64,000 bases of DNA from Rutpela maculata (GCA_936432065.2 OW386291.2:101993823-102057822), one strand, 5' to 3'; numbered from the stretch's first letter, positions 35,303-45,028 are shown. The notes: generated by a model not told the origin, from the sequence alone. Program-made: numbers and translations.

Positions 35303-36885
35303 TGCTGTCGAGTATTAACTTGGGCTTGTGTCTCAATTTTATGCATTTCGATTTGATTTTGTTGTCCATTTCTCTGTTGTACGTTGGTGTTTGCTACCTG
35401 TGCGTAGGATCTTGTATCCTTTTTCTGCTCATCGTTTGCTTGTGGCCTGTTTTGTTGGTTTTGGTTTATTCTTTGCTGATTGTTGTTGTAGTACCCATTG
35501 TCGTTTGTCCTTTGCTGATTGTTGTTGTTGTAAGACCTTTGTTGATTTCCGTTGTAGTTGTTGTTTTGATTGTTATAAAAGTTTCTTGGTTGATTTCCAT
35601 TGCCTTGGTTGTTATAGTTATTGTTTCTTCTTTGTTCGTAGTTTTGACCTGTGTCATAATTTTTGCTTCTATCATCATATCTCCTGTTTTCATTATTGTA
35701 GTTTTGTTGAGTGTTTCTTCTCCATCCAGTGCGATGGTCGTCTATGCTTCTTATGTATTCTATGAGACTGTCCAAAGTTGTGATTCGTTGTGTAATGATG
35801 ACACTGTGTACATCATCTGGGAAATGACGTGCTAAATACCTAACCATTTCACTTTCCGTGAAAGATGGTTGTAGATGTTTGATATTATATACCTTTCGCA
35901 GTATATAATTTTCCCTGGATACTCCGATGTTCTCACTGTATTTTCCATTAAAGAGATTTAATCTAATCTTTTGTTGATTATACTCCCCCCAATATTGTTT
36001 CATTACGAGCGATTCAAATTCCTCGAAACTACTGAACCTACTCTCAACAGTGGCGTACCAAATTTCAGCTTCACCACGTAACATGTTCTGTATGACTTGT
36101 TTTATGTTTGTCCCAGGGTGTACCGTTTCTAGATGTAGTTTAAGCCTAGTAGTAAATATTTTCGGGTGTATTCTCGAGTCACCGTAGAAATAAAATTGGG
36201 ATTTCTGGCATGCGTGGTTGATTGTATATCCGAGGTTAGCGTTCGCTCCTTGTTTTCCTTCTGATAACTTCGTATCCATTAATTTTATCCGTCCGTCCTG
36301 TTCTTTTAAAGTTGCCGTGATTGCTTCATTTTGTCTTTCCAGTCGACCATCTATCTCTGAAAATCCTTCAACTATGAATTTTTCCACATTAGTTTGAATT
36401 TCCTTTTCTGACTCTTTTACTCTATTGTGAATTTCCATAGCCAAGTCTTCTTTAATATTTTCTAATCTTACTTCTACCCCTTCTACTCTAAGTTTCATTT
36501 CCGTCATGTATTGATCAAATTTTCCGTTGCATTCTTCAAATTTCTTGTCCATTCTCTCGTTTATTTTCGCACTTATCTCTTGCTTGTTTTCTTCAAATTT
36601 CTTGTCCATTTTCTCGTTTATTTCTTCTTTTGTGCTATCTATTTTCTTATTCGTGTCGTCTATTTTCACACCTATACCTGTCATCATTTGCATGAGTTGG
36701 TGGAGTATGTTTGCTTCTGTCTGTTCAGTTGTTTGTATTGTGTCTCCTATTTGTGTTGGTTCCTGCTGTTGTTCGGTCTGCTCCTGTGTTGTTGTTTCTT
36801 CTTGCGTTTCTGTTTCGCCTGCTGTTTGAGACGTAGATGCCTCTTGTTCATTATTACCTTTCATCTTACCTGACCTTAATTTCAT
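35293..36885 (-). CDS. gag: Gypsy gag, 530 aa, N/Q-rich tail without zinc knuckle
   Basis: It starts at an ATG at 36885, with no upstream in-frame competitor noted. Residues about 15-60 are Glu/Gln/Thr-rich. About 60-215 is a long predicted coiled coil with repeated KKFEE and INEKMDKK-type heptads. About 225-385 resembles the capsid region of Gypsy Gags (FYGDSRIHPKIFTTRL, then LRGEAEIWY, then KQYWGEYNQQKIRLNLFNG). The last 140 residues are dominated by Asn, Gln, Arg and Tyr with no C-x2-C-x4-H-x4-C knuckle, so RNA binding probably relies on the RN-rich tail. The stop TAA at 35293-35295 follows a run of five T; pol overlaps it in the -1 frame, but there is no canonical X XXY YYZ heptamer. Confidence 0.9.
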   Translation of the reverse strand: MKLRSGKMKGNNEQEASTSQTAGETETQEETTTQEQTEQQQEPTQIGDTIQTTEQTEANILHQLMQMMTGIGVKIDDTNKKIDSTKEEINEKMDKKFEENKQEISAKINERMDKKFEECNGKFDQYMTEMKLRVEGVEVRLENIKEDLAMEIHNRVKESEKEIQTNVEKFIVEGFSEIDGRLERQNEAITATLKEQDGRIKLMDTKLSEGKQGANANLGYTINHACQKSQFYFYGDSRIHPKIFTTRLKLHLETVHPGTNIKQVIQNMLRGEAEIWYATVESRFSSFEEFESLVMKQYWGEYNQQKIRLNLFNGKYSENIGVSRENYILRKVYNIKHLQPSFTESEMVRYLARHFPDDVHSVIITQRITTLDSLIEYIRSIDDHRTGWRRNTQQNYNNENRRYDDRSKNYDTGQNYEQRRNNNYNNQGNGNQPRNFYNNQNNNYNGNQQRSYNNNNQQRTNDNGYYNNNQQRINQNQQNRPQANDEQKKDTRSYAQVANTNVQQRNGQQNQIEMHKIETQAQVNTRQQDF

Positions 36886-37022
36886 ATAATTTTATAACAG
36901 TGAAAATACCACACCAATACTCTTTTCAGAATTCTCAATTATTTTTACCAAAGCCTTTTGTTTTAAATTTTATTTTAAAATTTTGTTAAATAAATTACTA
37001 TGATTATTTTGCTCTTTTATTT

Positions 37023-37040
37023 GCCCCACGTTGGGCGCCA
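37023..37040 (-). promoter_or_regulatory. Primer-binding site for tRNA-Lys
   Basis: The element strand reads TGGCGCCCAACGTGGGGC, 6 nt after the 5' LTR. This is the 18-nt primer-binding site known from lentiviruses and Mason-Pfizer-type retroviruses that use tRNA-Lys1,2. A match by memory of that PBS; the insect tRNA should be checked. Confidence 0.88.
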
Positions 37041-37046
37041 TTTAAA

Positions 37047-39208
37047 TGATATGTTTTCTGGGTACTAAAGAAAGAGAAAGAAATTTGTTAATTTAATTTT
37101 TAATTAAATATTAATCTAGAAAGCAGAAATTTTTATATTCGGCGCCACTGCTTCCTAGTTTCCCAGCAAACACACATTTATTAGCATGAGTTACCAATAG
37201 GTGTCACTCTATCTCAGTGCAGATTCTTTAGCTCAAATTAATAAAAGGCAAATCAAAATCATAGATCAAATAATAACAATTTTATTTAAGAAAAGTAGAT
37301 CAGATTAATTTACAAAATTTTAATTTAGTTGAACCTTGGCCTTGGGTTTCTTATATTTAGGAAACAAAATTCTGCCCTTTTATTTTAATTACAAATACTT
37401 ATTCTAAGAAAATGAAAGAAATCTTTGCTTTATTTAATATCGATAAAACAGGTACCTGTATGCGACGTGACGTCCCGATACGAATCACTGATTTGTTGCA
37501 CTACACTGTTGTGATCCTGGTTACCTGCAAATTCCCTCGATTTCTCGTGCCGTGCCTTTGTGGTAATTTTGTTCCTTGTGAAATTTGTTCAATTTGATGT
37601 GCCTTGGACGACTTTGATGCTAAAATATTGGATTAATACCGTATGGCTTACTTGAAAATCCGGTAAGTCAAATTTGACAAACAGCTGACATTAAGGTTAT
37701 ATTTCGATGATAATTATTTTGTTTTTTAAACCTTGCAACATTGGTTCCTCTTACTTCTCAACTTATCAATGTTTGATTTACATACTTTTCTTCATCTGAA
37801 TTTAAATTTTCTTTACTATTTGTAATAATTTCTGGACTCAATTTTGAAAATAACTCTCTTCTTTTTATTACAAAATCAACAACTTATAACAAACTTTTCA
37901 TGGAAACGTTCCTTGTTTCTTGAAAACTTTGTTAATTAATGACTTTTTTCTGAAATTAGATAACTAGACCTGTCAAAATTTCATAAATTTTATTTGGTTA
38001 TGAATTTAAATTTTTCTTTTAGACCTTCTCTGTCTGTTTTACTGTTTGAAACAGATTCCTTATTTAATTCTGATTCTTTCAGTATCCCTTTTATTTCTCT
38101 AGGCTTTATATTTAAGTAGTTCCAAAACGTTGCATGATTTTCACATAATTTCTATTTTAAACAATTTACACTAGATTTGATGCATGATATACCTTTCTTA
38201 ATCTTCTTACTAACTAGCTCTCTTAATTCTAATTAACAAATTTACTTTTCAGTATGAATAAATGCTAACTCTATAACTTTTTATTTTCAGAACTCGTAGT
38301 CAATGTTTCTTCAGTCCTTGAAGTAGTGTCCTTTTACCTACCGAACTGAAAATCATTTTGAAATGTTCTTTGCAGTGTTTTCTTTCAACTGCCTGCATAA
38401 TAAATAGGAAAACAATGTTTTTAACAATCTAATATTTAAATAACCAGTGACAGCACACAAATTATGGTTACTGATGGTCAACACTGAAACTTTAAACTAC
38501 AATTAACATATGGAATTCAGGGATGTATGTCTCAGGTTTAATCTAAGGTAATAGTCTTTGATTTTAAATGTTTATGATTTAAACCCGAGCACTAATTTTC
38601 GAGAAATCTTAGATTTAAGTTTTATTTGTGCTCCTTTTCTTTTTAAAGAGTCTTTATGTACACTATAGAATGTTTATTCAGTTTGTTTGTGAATTTTCAC
38701 TTCCTTTTATGTTTTTTGTCACCTATAATGTTTAATATTTTAGTTTTAAATTATTTTCTTGCTTTAATTTTAAGTTTTAAATTTTCAGATGTGGAAATTT
38801 ACATTTCCTATTTTGTGGAAGTTTTTCCAGTTTGATGAGCTCCGGATCAACCTATGATTGTCTATTAGTCAGAAACACTCTAACGATGGATTCCTGATAT
38901 GATTTTTCCACCTTTGGTTTTGTATTTAAGAAGTCTAGCTTCTGAAGATAAAGTGGGATTTTACAAATTTTAAACCTACTTATTTTAAAATTTAAGCATT
39001 TTACAATATTTATTGTTACTATTTAATCTCTGTCTTTCAATTTAAATTTGTTTACTGATAGTATGTTTACTATCGATAATTCATATTAGTTTTAAAGTTT
39101 TTACTTTGTAATCTTTGAATTCTTTGATGCAGAACTGCAAACAGTGGCGTAGATTATTTATTTTGATAATGAAACTTATTGTCTCTCTCATGAGTCAAGA
39201 TATCATAT

Positions 39209-39210
<2 letters not shown>
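37047..39210 (-). repeat. 5' LTR of the Gypsy element
   Basis: Same length as the 3' LTR (2,164 bp), offset by 7,369 bp, with one observed mismatch. It should hold the promoter and the R region, but a TATA box could not be placed confidently. Confidence 0.95.

Positions 39211-39260
<50 letters not shown>
39211..39260 (+). repeat. (AT)n microsatellite, right part
   Basis: Continuation of the tract at 29557-29677, split by the Gypsy insertion. Confidence 0.95.
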
Positions 39261-39262
<2 letters not shown>

Positions 39263-39639
39263 CTAAATTTAACCACCTATTACTCTGATTTAAATCGCGT
39301 TATTAGATCTCTGTAGCTGCGATTTTTAATGTGTACTTTACCTTAAAAATTAAATTAACCCCCTTTTTTACGAAAATTAAAAAAAAAAATTCAAAAATTC
39401 GTGAAATTATGGGTAAAATAAACGTTAATAACTTTAATAAAAAAATTATTTTGCCTACCTATCCAGCCATACGTTTATAGTAGGACCTAAAAATAAGTAA
39501 ATCTGATGTAAAAAAAATGTTTGGAATATACACAAACCTATATTTTCACGAAATATTGAAAAAAACCAACCAAAATTTGCAAAAATGTGCGAGGCTAAAA
39601 AATATTTGATGCTATTGATACTTTTCTAGCGCCGTAACA

Positions 39640-40168
39640 AGACTCTGTTGCTGTATTCACTGCTGTATGCTTATTAGCATCATATGGTGCCCTGAAAACA
39701 CAAAAGATTTTAAATGAATATCGTTTCAATTGCTCTATAACAGGAACAACGAAACAAAACAAAATGAATTTAGCTACACTACCGCCATCAGAAGATGAAT
39801 CTAACCTTCACTTGAAAGGAGTTTATTTTCAAGTGCAGACGTGTCTAATAATTTGCAAGCAGAAAATTGGGGCTGGAAACGAGATAATTCGGGCATGACT
39901 CCAATTACCATGACTTAAGATGCAGCCACAAGTGAATTGCTACAGATGATTTTTTGCAGATGCAAAACTAGTTGTGGCAATCAGTGTGATTGCAGGAAAG
40001 CTGGATCACATTACACCGTAGCTTGCTCTATTTGTACCGGATCTGACTGCACAAACCATTAGATATTTTTGGAACAAGAGCAGGAATAAGAGCAGGAACA
40101 AGAAGAGCAGGAACAAGAAGAGCAGGCCAAACTTCCATTAACTAAAGAAATCGATGTTTAAAAATTTT
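39640..40168 (+). pseudogene. C-terminal relic of the PIN-like/CXC family (third copy)
   Basis: In order: AVFTAVCLLASYGALKTQK near 39650 (matching a LYG-x-PK region of the family), LATLPPSEDESNLHLKGVYF near 39770 (the LPPT-x-AA-x-H block), a frame change, then WGWKRDNSGMTP near 39875. A Cys-rich tail follows from 39950 to 40060: C-x-C-x3-C-x3-C-x-C, then C-x2-C and C. This tail is a clearer CXC-like module than in the copies at 5.2 and 10.2 kb. A Glu-Gln repeat follows (EQEQE). There are two stops and a frameshift. No terminal inverted repeats were found around it; the solo LTR inserted just downstream at 40203. Confidence 0.75.
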
Positions 40169-40375
40169 ATATCGTTCAATATAATTTAAATATTTATTAT
40201 GTTGTAATGAAGCATTCTTTAAATTCCTGCTCCATTACTAAGATTCCGGATTTACACACGACACCAATGTGCACACGACCCGCAAACCTACCCATCTCCC
40301 GTCTAGAGGCATGAATTTGCACACGATACTAAACTATAGGCAGTTCTACGTCACCAGTAAACGAGGATTCTCGGA

Positions 40376-40383
40376 TATAAAAG
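40376..40383 (+). promoter_or_regulatory. TATA box of the solo LTR
   Basis: TATAAAAG lies 31 bp before the A of ATTCAG at 40407, the normal TATA-to-start distance. ATTCAGAG, as reconstructed across the insertion, resembles an arthropod initiator. Confidence 0.65.
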
Positions 40384-40398
40384 CCGGCCACAAATCAA

Positions 40399-40408
40399 CA
40401 TAATTCAG
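40399..40408 (+). repeat. Target-site duplication copy 1 (CATAATTCAG)
   Basis: Lies directly before the first Jockey element; with the preceding A (ACATAATTCAG) it matches 11 bp at 45518-45528. Confidence 0.8.
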
Positions 40409-40572
40409 CACAGTTCAACCAGCAGCCGAAGAGAGAACATCAATAGTGCAGTGCAGTACAGTAGTGCAGTGGTGTAGTGTTGTGTCGACGCTTCGGAGCC
40501 AGGCGAACAGTGAAGTGGCAGCCCCACAGTGAGAGTAGAGAGAGGAGACAAGGAAGTATAAGAAGAGGAGAA

Positions 40573-40603
40573 CTATTAGATGTCCTTTTTAGGACACTAA
40601 TAG
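40573..40603 (+). promoter_or_regulatory. Conserved 5' UTR hairpin (E1)
   Basis: CTATTAG and CTAATAG, then TGTCCT and AGGACA, pair with one bulged A and a TTTT loop. The copy in E2 (45634-45664) has different stem bases but the same shape. A second small stem GTCCCC/GGGGAC follows at 40619-40635. Confidence 0.75.
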
Positions 40604-40772
40604 AAAAAGATAAATAAAGTCCCCCGCCTGGGGACACTTTGTTTTTACCTTTTTCCCCTTCCCAACCATTTCAAATAATAACAATTTTTCTTTCAGGACT
40701 AATAATAACTTAGTGCCAGATATTAATATAAACTTTCTTTCAGATAGCCAGGAACATACCGTGGAGGACGGT

Positions 40773-42224
40773 ATGGACCCCAGAGGGCCAACTCCAACAA
40801 ACATGGAGTACGAGACCCAAGAGGGCCTGATCGCCAGCCTCAGGGCCGAAAACGCAGCCCTGCGAGCTCAGCTGACAGATGTCACGCAGAGGATGGCCCA
40901 GCTTAGAGCAGAAATGGCCAAGCAGCTGGAAGCTCAACGTACCCAGTACGAGGAGCAGAAAGCTAAAAACGAGGTCCAAGGTGCCCAGTTAACGGAACTG
41001 GTAATAGCCATGCGAGCCCTCCAGGCCTCGCAGCCCCAGGCCCAGGTCCCGTCCCAGGCCCAGGTCCAGCCCCAGGCCCAGCCCATGGTCCAGGACCAGC
41101 CCCCGACCCCGGTGGTGCAACCCGCACAAAAAGAGGCCCCCAAGCGAAAAGCTGACGCTGACACGGACAGCGACAGTGACTTCACCCTTGTCACCAGGAC
41201 AAGGGCGAAAAAGCAGGCCAACCAGGAGTCCCAGGTGCAAACCAGCACCCAGGAGGCCCCAAGCACCAGCCAGGCCAACCAAAGGGCCCCCAGGCCAGAA
41301 ACTACCCTGGAAAACAAGACGCCAAAGATCCCACCGGTGATCCTCCGCAAGGCGGAGACATGGTCGGCTGTCCGGCAGAGGCTGGATGAGACAGGAATCA
41401 AATTCTCCAAGGCTAGGACCGTGCGAGAGGGGATCGCCATCGAGCCCCAAACGCCCGAGGACTACAGGAGGATGACTAGGATGTTCGCGCAGGAAAAGCG
41501 CGAATATCATACCTACGCCCTGCCCGAGGACAGACTACTCCGAGTAGTGATCCGAGGAGTCCCAACTGGAGTCACCGGGGAGGAGGTCAAGGAGGACCTC
41601 CAGACCCAGGGCTTCAACCCCGTGGCCGTCCATAGGATGACGTCAAGGAGGACCAAGAAAGAGATCCCCCTGATGCTCGTCCAGGTCCCCCTCAACGAGG
41701 AGAGCATACTATCGGTGAACCGCTGCTGTTCACTGGTAGTTAGGACCGAGAGGCAGAAAGCCGCCCTGGCAATTGCGCAGTGTCACCGCTGCCAAAGGTT
41801 CGGCCATGCCCAAGGACACTGCACCGCACAGGCCAAGTGCGTGAAGTGCGCAGAGCCACACCACTCCGGGGACTGCGAGAAGCCCCGAAATGTACCGGCG
41901 AAGTGTGCCAACTGCCAGGGGGCACACCCAGCCAGTTACAGAGGGTGCCCCAAGTACCCCAAGAAGACGGCGGCGACGAAACCAGCCCCCGCAGCCAAGC
42001 CAACCCAGACCGGTGCTGCCCCTAAAAAGGCAACACCCACAACTGGAGGCCTGAGCTACGCCAGGGTAGCTCAGGGCAAGGCAGGGAAGGGACAGAACCC
42101 AGGCCCAGCCCCCAGGCAGCAGGCACCCGCTGAGGCCCAAAACCTCACCGCGGTGCTTGCACAGATGCAACAAATGTGCTCAGCAATGAGCGCATTTTTT
42201 TGCACAAATGCCAGCATTTACTAA
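40773..42224 (+). CDS. Jockey ORF1 protein (Gag-like, nucleic-acid binding)
   Basis: The first ATG of the frame is at 40773 (MDPRGPTPTN), giving 483 aa; the frame is open from 40713 but only with a GTG. Residue numbers below count from 40713. A coiled coil at about 31-95 probably drives multimerisation. A Gln/Pro-rich linker spans about 105-140. A PRE_C2HC domain at about 270-345 includes LLRVVIRGVPTGVTGEEV. Three zinc knuckles follow: C357-C360-H365-C370, C376-C379-H384-C388 and C398-C401-H405-C412. The C-terminus is LAQMQQMCSAM, a short helix conserved in E2. Known role in the family: binds element RNA and forms the retrotransposition particle. The polypyrimidine TTTCTTTCAG tracts just upstream look like splice acceptors. 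Confidence 0.9.
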   Translation: MDPRGPTPTNMEYETQEGLIASLRAENAALRAQLTDVTQRMAQLRAEMAKQLEAQRTQYEEQKAKNEVQGAQLTELVIAMRALQASQPQAQVPSQAQVQPQAQPMVQDQPPTPVVQPAQKEAPKRKADADTDSDSDFTLVTRTRAKKQANQESQVQTSTQEAPSTSQANQRAPRPETTLENKTPKIPPVILRKAETWSAVRQRLDETGIKFSKARTVREGIAIEPQTPEDYRRMTRMFAQEKREYHTYALPEDRLLRVVIRGVPTGVTGEEVKEDLQTQGFNPVAVHRMTSRRTKKEIPLMLVQVPLNEESILSVNRCCSLVVRTERQKAALAIAQCHRCQRFGHAQGHCTAQAKCVKCAEPHHSGDCEKPRNVPAKCANCQGAHPASYRGCPKYPKKTAATKPAPAAKPTQTGAAPKKATPTTGGLSYARVAQGKAGKGQNPGPAPRQQAPAEAQNLTAVLAQMQQMCSAMSAFFCTNASIY

Positions 42225-42230
42225 TGTATA

Positions 42231-44945
42231 ATGTTGTTTCAGGTCAAACCAGGGTTCCTGCAGGTCGCATCGTGGAATGTCAACGGACTGCGAGAGAGAA
42301 AACTCGAGGTAGAGGAACTCCTCGCCAGGGGTGACATAGACATCATGGCACTGCAGGAAACGAAGCTGCGACCAGACCAGGCTATCAACTTCCCAGGCTA
42401 CCACGTATACAGGAAGGACTGGACCGGGCCATATAGACGAGTGATGAGAGGAGTAGCCCTGCTAGTGAAGACGAGCATCGCACACCACCCGATCCTACTC
42501 CCAGAGATGGAGAACCTGCAGGCCACAGCCATAGTAGTGTCCACGGCACGAAATGGCGACATCAGAGTGGTCTCCTGCTACCAGCCGCCCAACAACATGC
42601 TGCTAGACGCAGACCTGGACTCGGTTCTTCCCCCAGGGACCCAGACGGTTGCCATCGGCGACTTCAACGCCAAGTCCCCGGAATGGCACAGTAGGATTAC
42701 AAACACTCGAGGACGAGAGCTACTGCGATTCCTGGGACGACACGATGGCAACCTGCTGGTCCTTGGCCCGGAGGGACCGACCCATGACAATGGTGTTGGT
42801 AGGCCGGATGTCCTGGACATTGCGATGCTGAAGGAGATGCCCCTCGAAGCCGAAATCACTGTCATGATGGATGGTTCCACCGATCACAGCCCCATTCTCC
42901 TAGAACTAGGAGAAAAGGACGGTGAGAACACGACAACATTCATCAAAAGGAGGACGGACTGGGAAGTGTTCCGTGCAGAACTGCAGAGGAACATCGCACA
43001 CATTCCCAGACTCGAAACCGAGGCAGACGTGGAGAGGGCCATCACCTCCCTGGAGAACCAGATCCAGGCGGCACTAAGGGTAAGTACCACCGAGACGGAA
43101 ACAAGGCGAGCACCAGCTCCCCTGGCCAACCTCCCAGAGGAAACCAGGCAGCTGATACGGGACAGACGAAGTGCCAAGAGACGGGCCCAGAGAACCCGAC
43201 TCCCGGAGGACAGGAGACACTACAACACCCTGAGCCGGAGAGTCAAGGCCGCGCTTCAGGAACACAGACAAGAAGGGTGGCAACGCCACCTGGAATCCCT
43301 GGACACACAGGACAGGAGCACCTGGACCACCCAACGGGCCCTGCGAAACCGGCGGACTCCCATGCCCCCGATCCACGGAGAGAATGGTGTTGTCTACACT
43401 CGCCAGGAAAAAGCCGAGGCTTTTGCCGACAGCTTGGAACTGCAGTGTAGGGAAAACCAACTCGATGATGAGGACGAGGACTGGGAGGACGACGTGAGGC
43501 GCAGGGTACGTAGGATGAACCGTCTGCCAGATGAAGACCACATCCCCTCGACCACCCCCGAGGAGGTCAAGGAGATCCTAAGGAGCCTAAAACCCAGGAA
43601 AGCTCCAGGATGTGATGGCATTGGGAACATCGCCCTCAAGAAGCTGCCCCGGAAAGGAGTAGCGGCGATGGTCAACATCATCAACGCAATGTTGAGGTTG
43701 AGACACTTCCCTTCCAGGTGGAAAAAGGCCGACGTCATAGTCATCCCAAAGCCAGGTAAGAACCTAATGTTTCCTTCCTCTTACAGGCCAATCAGTCTAC
43801 TCCCAGCGATGAGTAAGGTAGCCGAACGAGTCATACTCAAGAGGATAGCCGAGAAGACAGAAGAGCTGGAAGTCCTCCCAGACGAGCAGTTCGCCTTCAG
43901 GACAGGGCACTCCACCGAACTCCAAGTGCTCCGCCTCACCGAGGAGGTCACGAAGGGGTTCAACCAACGACAGGTCACGGCAGCGCTGTTCCTGGACGTT
44001 GCCAAAGCCTTCGACAGGGTCTGGCACGACGGTCTCCTAGCCAAAATGATGAGTATGGGTTACCCCATTGCACTCATCAAGCTAGTGAGATCATACCTCC
44101 ACAGGAGACAGATGAGGGTGAAGATCGTGGACAAGGTGTCCACGTACAGAACAATGGAGGCAGGAGTCCCCCAAGGCTCAGTGCTGTCCCCCCACTTGTT
44201 CTCCATCTTCACATCCGATCTACCCCGGACGGAGAGGACCTCCATGGCCCTCTACGCCGATGACACAGCCCTGACTGCCAGATCCTGGAGTGCCAGGCTA
44301 GTCACCAGAAACCTCCAGGAGGCGGCCACCCTCCTAGAGGACTGGTGCAACAGATGGAAGGTAGCCGTCAACGCCGAGAAGAGCAAGGCGGTACTCTTCA
44401 AGAAGGTAAGAAAACAAAACCCCACAGGTCACGTTTCCATGTTTGGGGAGGACATCCAATGGCAAGACTCCGCCAACTACCTTGGCGTGGTCATGGACAA
44501 AGGCCTAACATGGAGACTGAACACGGAGGCCATCGTCAAGAAGGCCAGGAGGACGAGAGCCCTAATCTACCCGATGACGGGTAGACAGAGCAGACTCAAC
44601 CTGAGGAACAAGCTCACGCTCATCAGGTCCCTCATCCGGCCTCAGCTGACGTATGCTTCGGTAGCTTGGGGCTACCAAGCAAAGAGCTACCTCCAGCAGA
44701 TCCAGAGAGTGGAGAACGTTGCCCTCAGAACGGCAGTCGACGCACCCTGGTTCATCCGCAACGAGGACATCTACAGGGACCTGGAATACACCCCGGTCAC
44801 TGAGATCATCAAGCAGAGAGCCAGAAAGATGTACGCCCTTGCCGAGGAGCATGGGAACCCACTAGTCAGGGAGGCCACTGACTATGACCCAGCAGATGCT
44901 CCGAGGCACAAGCGGCCGAAGGTGCAGCTCCTGGATAACGGGTGA
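42231..44945 (+). CDS. Jockey ORF2: endonuclease and reverse transcriptase, 904 aa
   Basis: ATG at 42231, in the same frame as ORF1 and separated by one stop (TAA TGT ATA ATG). An APE-type endonuclease spans residues 10-225, with WNVNGL, Glu 43 (LQETKL), Asp 144 and Asn 146 (GDFNAKSPEWH), and Asp 218-His 219 (STDHSP). RT spans about 440-720: GCDGIGN, then LDVAKAFD with Asp 589, then GVPQGSVLSP, then YADD at 675-678. The C-terminal region has no RNase H. All catalytic residues are present. It nicks target DNA and reverse transcribes element RNA there. TTTACTAATG...TTGTTTCAG across the junction resembles a branch point plus 3' splice site, so ORF2 might use splicing or re-initiation. Confidence 0.92.
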   Translation: MLFQVKPGFLQVASWNVNGLRERKLEVEELLARGDIDIMALQETKLRPDQAINFPGYHVYRKDWTGPYRRVMRGVALLVKTSIAHHPILLPEMENLQATAIVVSTARNGDIRVVSCYQPPNNMLLDADLDSVLPPGTQTVAIGDFNAKSPEWHSRITNTRGRELLRFLGRHDGNLLVLGPEGPTHDNGVGRPDVLDIAMLKEMPLEAEITVMMDGSTDHSPILLELGEKDGENTTTFIKRRTDWEVFRAELQRNIAHIPRLETEADVERAITSLENQIQAALRVSTTETETRRAPAPLANLPEETRQLIRDRRSAKRRAQRTRLPEDRRHYNTLSRRVKAALQEHRQEGWQRHLESLDTQDRSTWTTQRALRNRRTPMPPIHGENGVVYTRQEKAEAFADSLELQCRENQLDDEDEDWEDDVRRRVRRMNRLPDEDHIPSTTPEEVKEILRSLKPRKAPGCDGIGNIALKKLPRKGVAAMVNIINAMLRLRHFPSRWKKADVIVIPKPGKNLMFPSSYRPISLLPAMSKVAERVILKRIAEKTEELEVLPDEQFAFRTGHSTELQVLRLTEEVTKGFNQRQVTAALFLDVAKAFDRVWHDGLLAKMMSMGYPIALIKLVRSYLHRRQMRVKIVDKVSTYRTMEAGVPQGSVLSPHLFSIFTSDLPRTERTSMALYADDTALTARSWSARLVTRNLQEAATLLEDWCNRWKVAVNAEKSKAVLFKKVRKQNPTGHVSMFGEDIQWQDSANYLGVVMDKGLTWRLNTEAIVKKARRTRALIYPMTGRQSRLNLRNKLTLIRSLIRPQLTYASVAWGYQAKSYLQQIQRVENVALRTAVDAPWFIRNEDIYRDLEYTPVTEIIKQRARKMYALAEEHGNPLVREATDYDPADAPRHKRPKVQLLDNG

Positions 44946-45028
44946 GTATGAGAAGCATACCACCAACCGACGATCCACCCCCACGGAAGAGACATGACGA
45001 TACCCAACCACCCACCCAAGACCCTGCG

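Larger units (their letters stand above)
29678..39210 (-). mobile_element. Ty3/Gypsy LTR retrotransposon, nearly intact (9.5 kb)
   Basis: Read on the minus strand: 5' LTR 37047-39210, primer-binding site, gag, pol (protease, RT, RNase H, integrase), polypurine tract, 3' LTR 29678-31841. Both LTRs start TGATAT and end ATATCA on the element strand and are 2,164 bp long; reading them side by side I found one substitution (30301 versus 37670). The flanking (TA)n offers ATAT on both sides as the target duplication. No env frame exists between pol and the 3' LTR. The RT-then-RNase H-then-integrase order places it in Ty3/Gypsy. The near-identical LTRs imply a very recent insertion, though pol carries one frameshift. 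Confidence 0.95.

Noticed and set aside
35320..35835. Hydrophobic plus-strand frames opposite gag (multi-pass membrane look)
   Set aside because: They are antisense to the Asn/Gln codons of gag, which read as Val/Leu/Cys on the other strand.
40713..40772. N-terminal extension of Jockey ORF1
   Set aside because: It would need a GTG start; the first ATG is at 40773, and the stretch contains splice-acceptor-like sequence.
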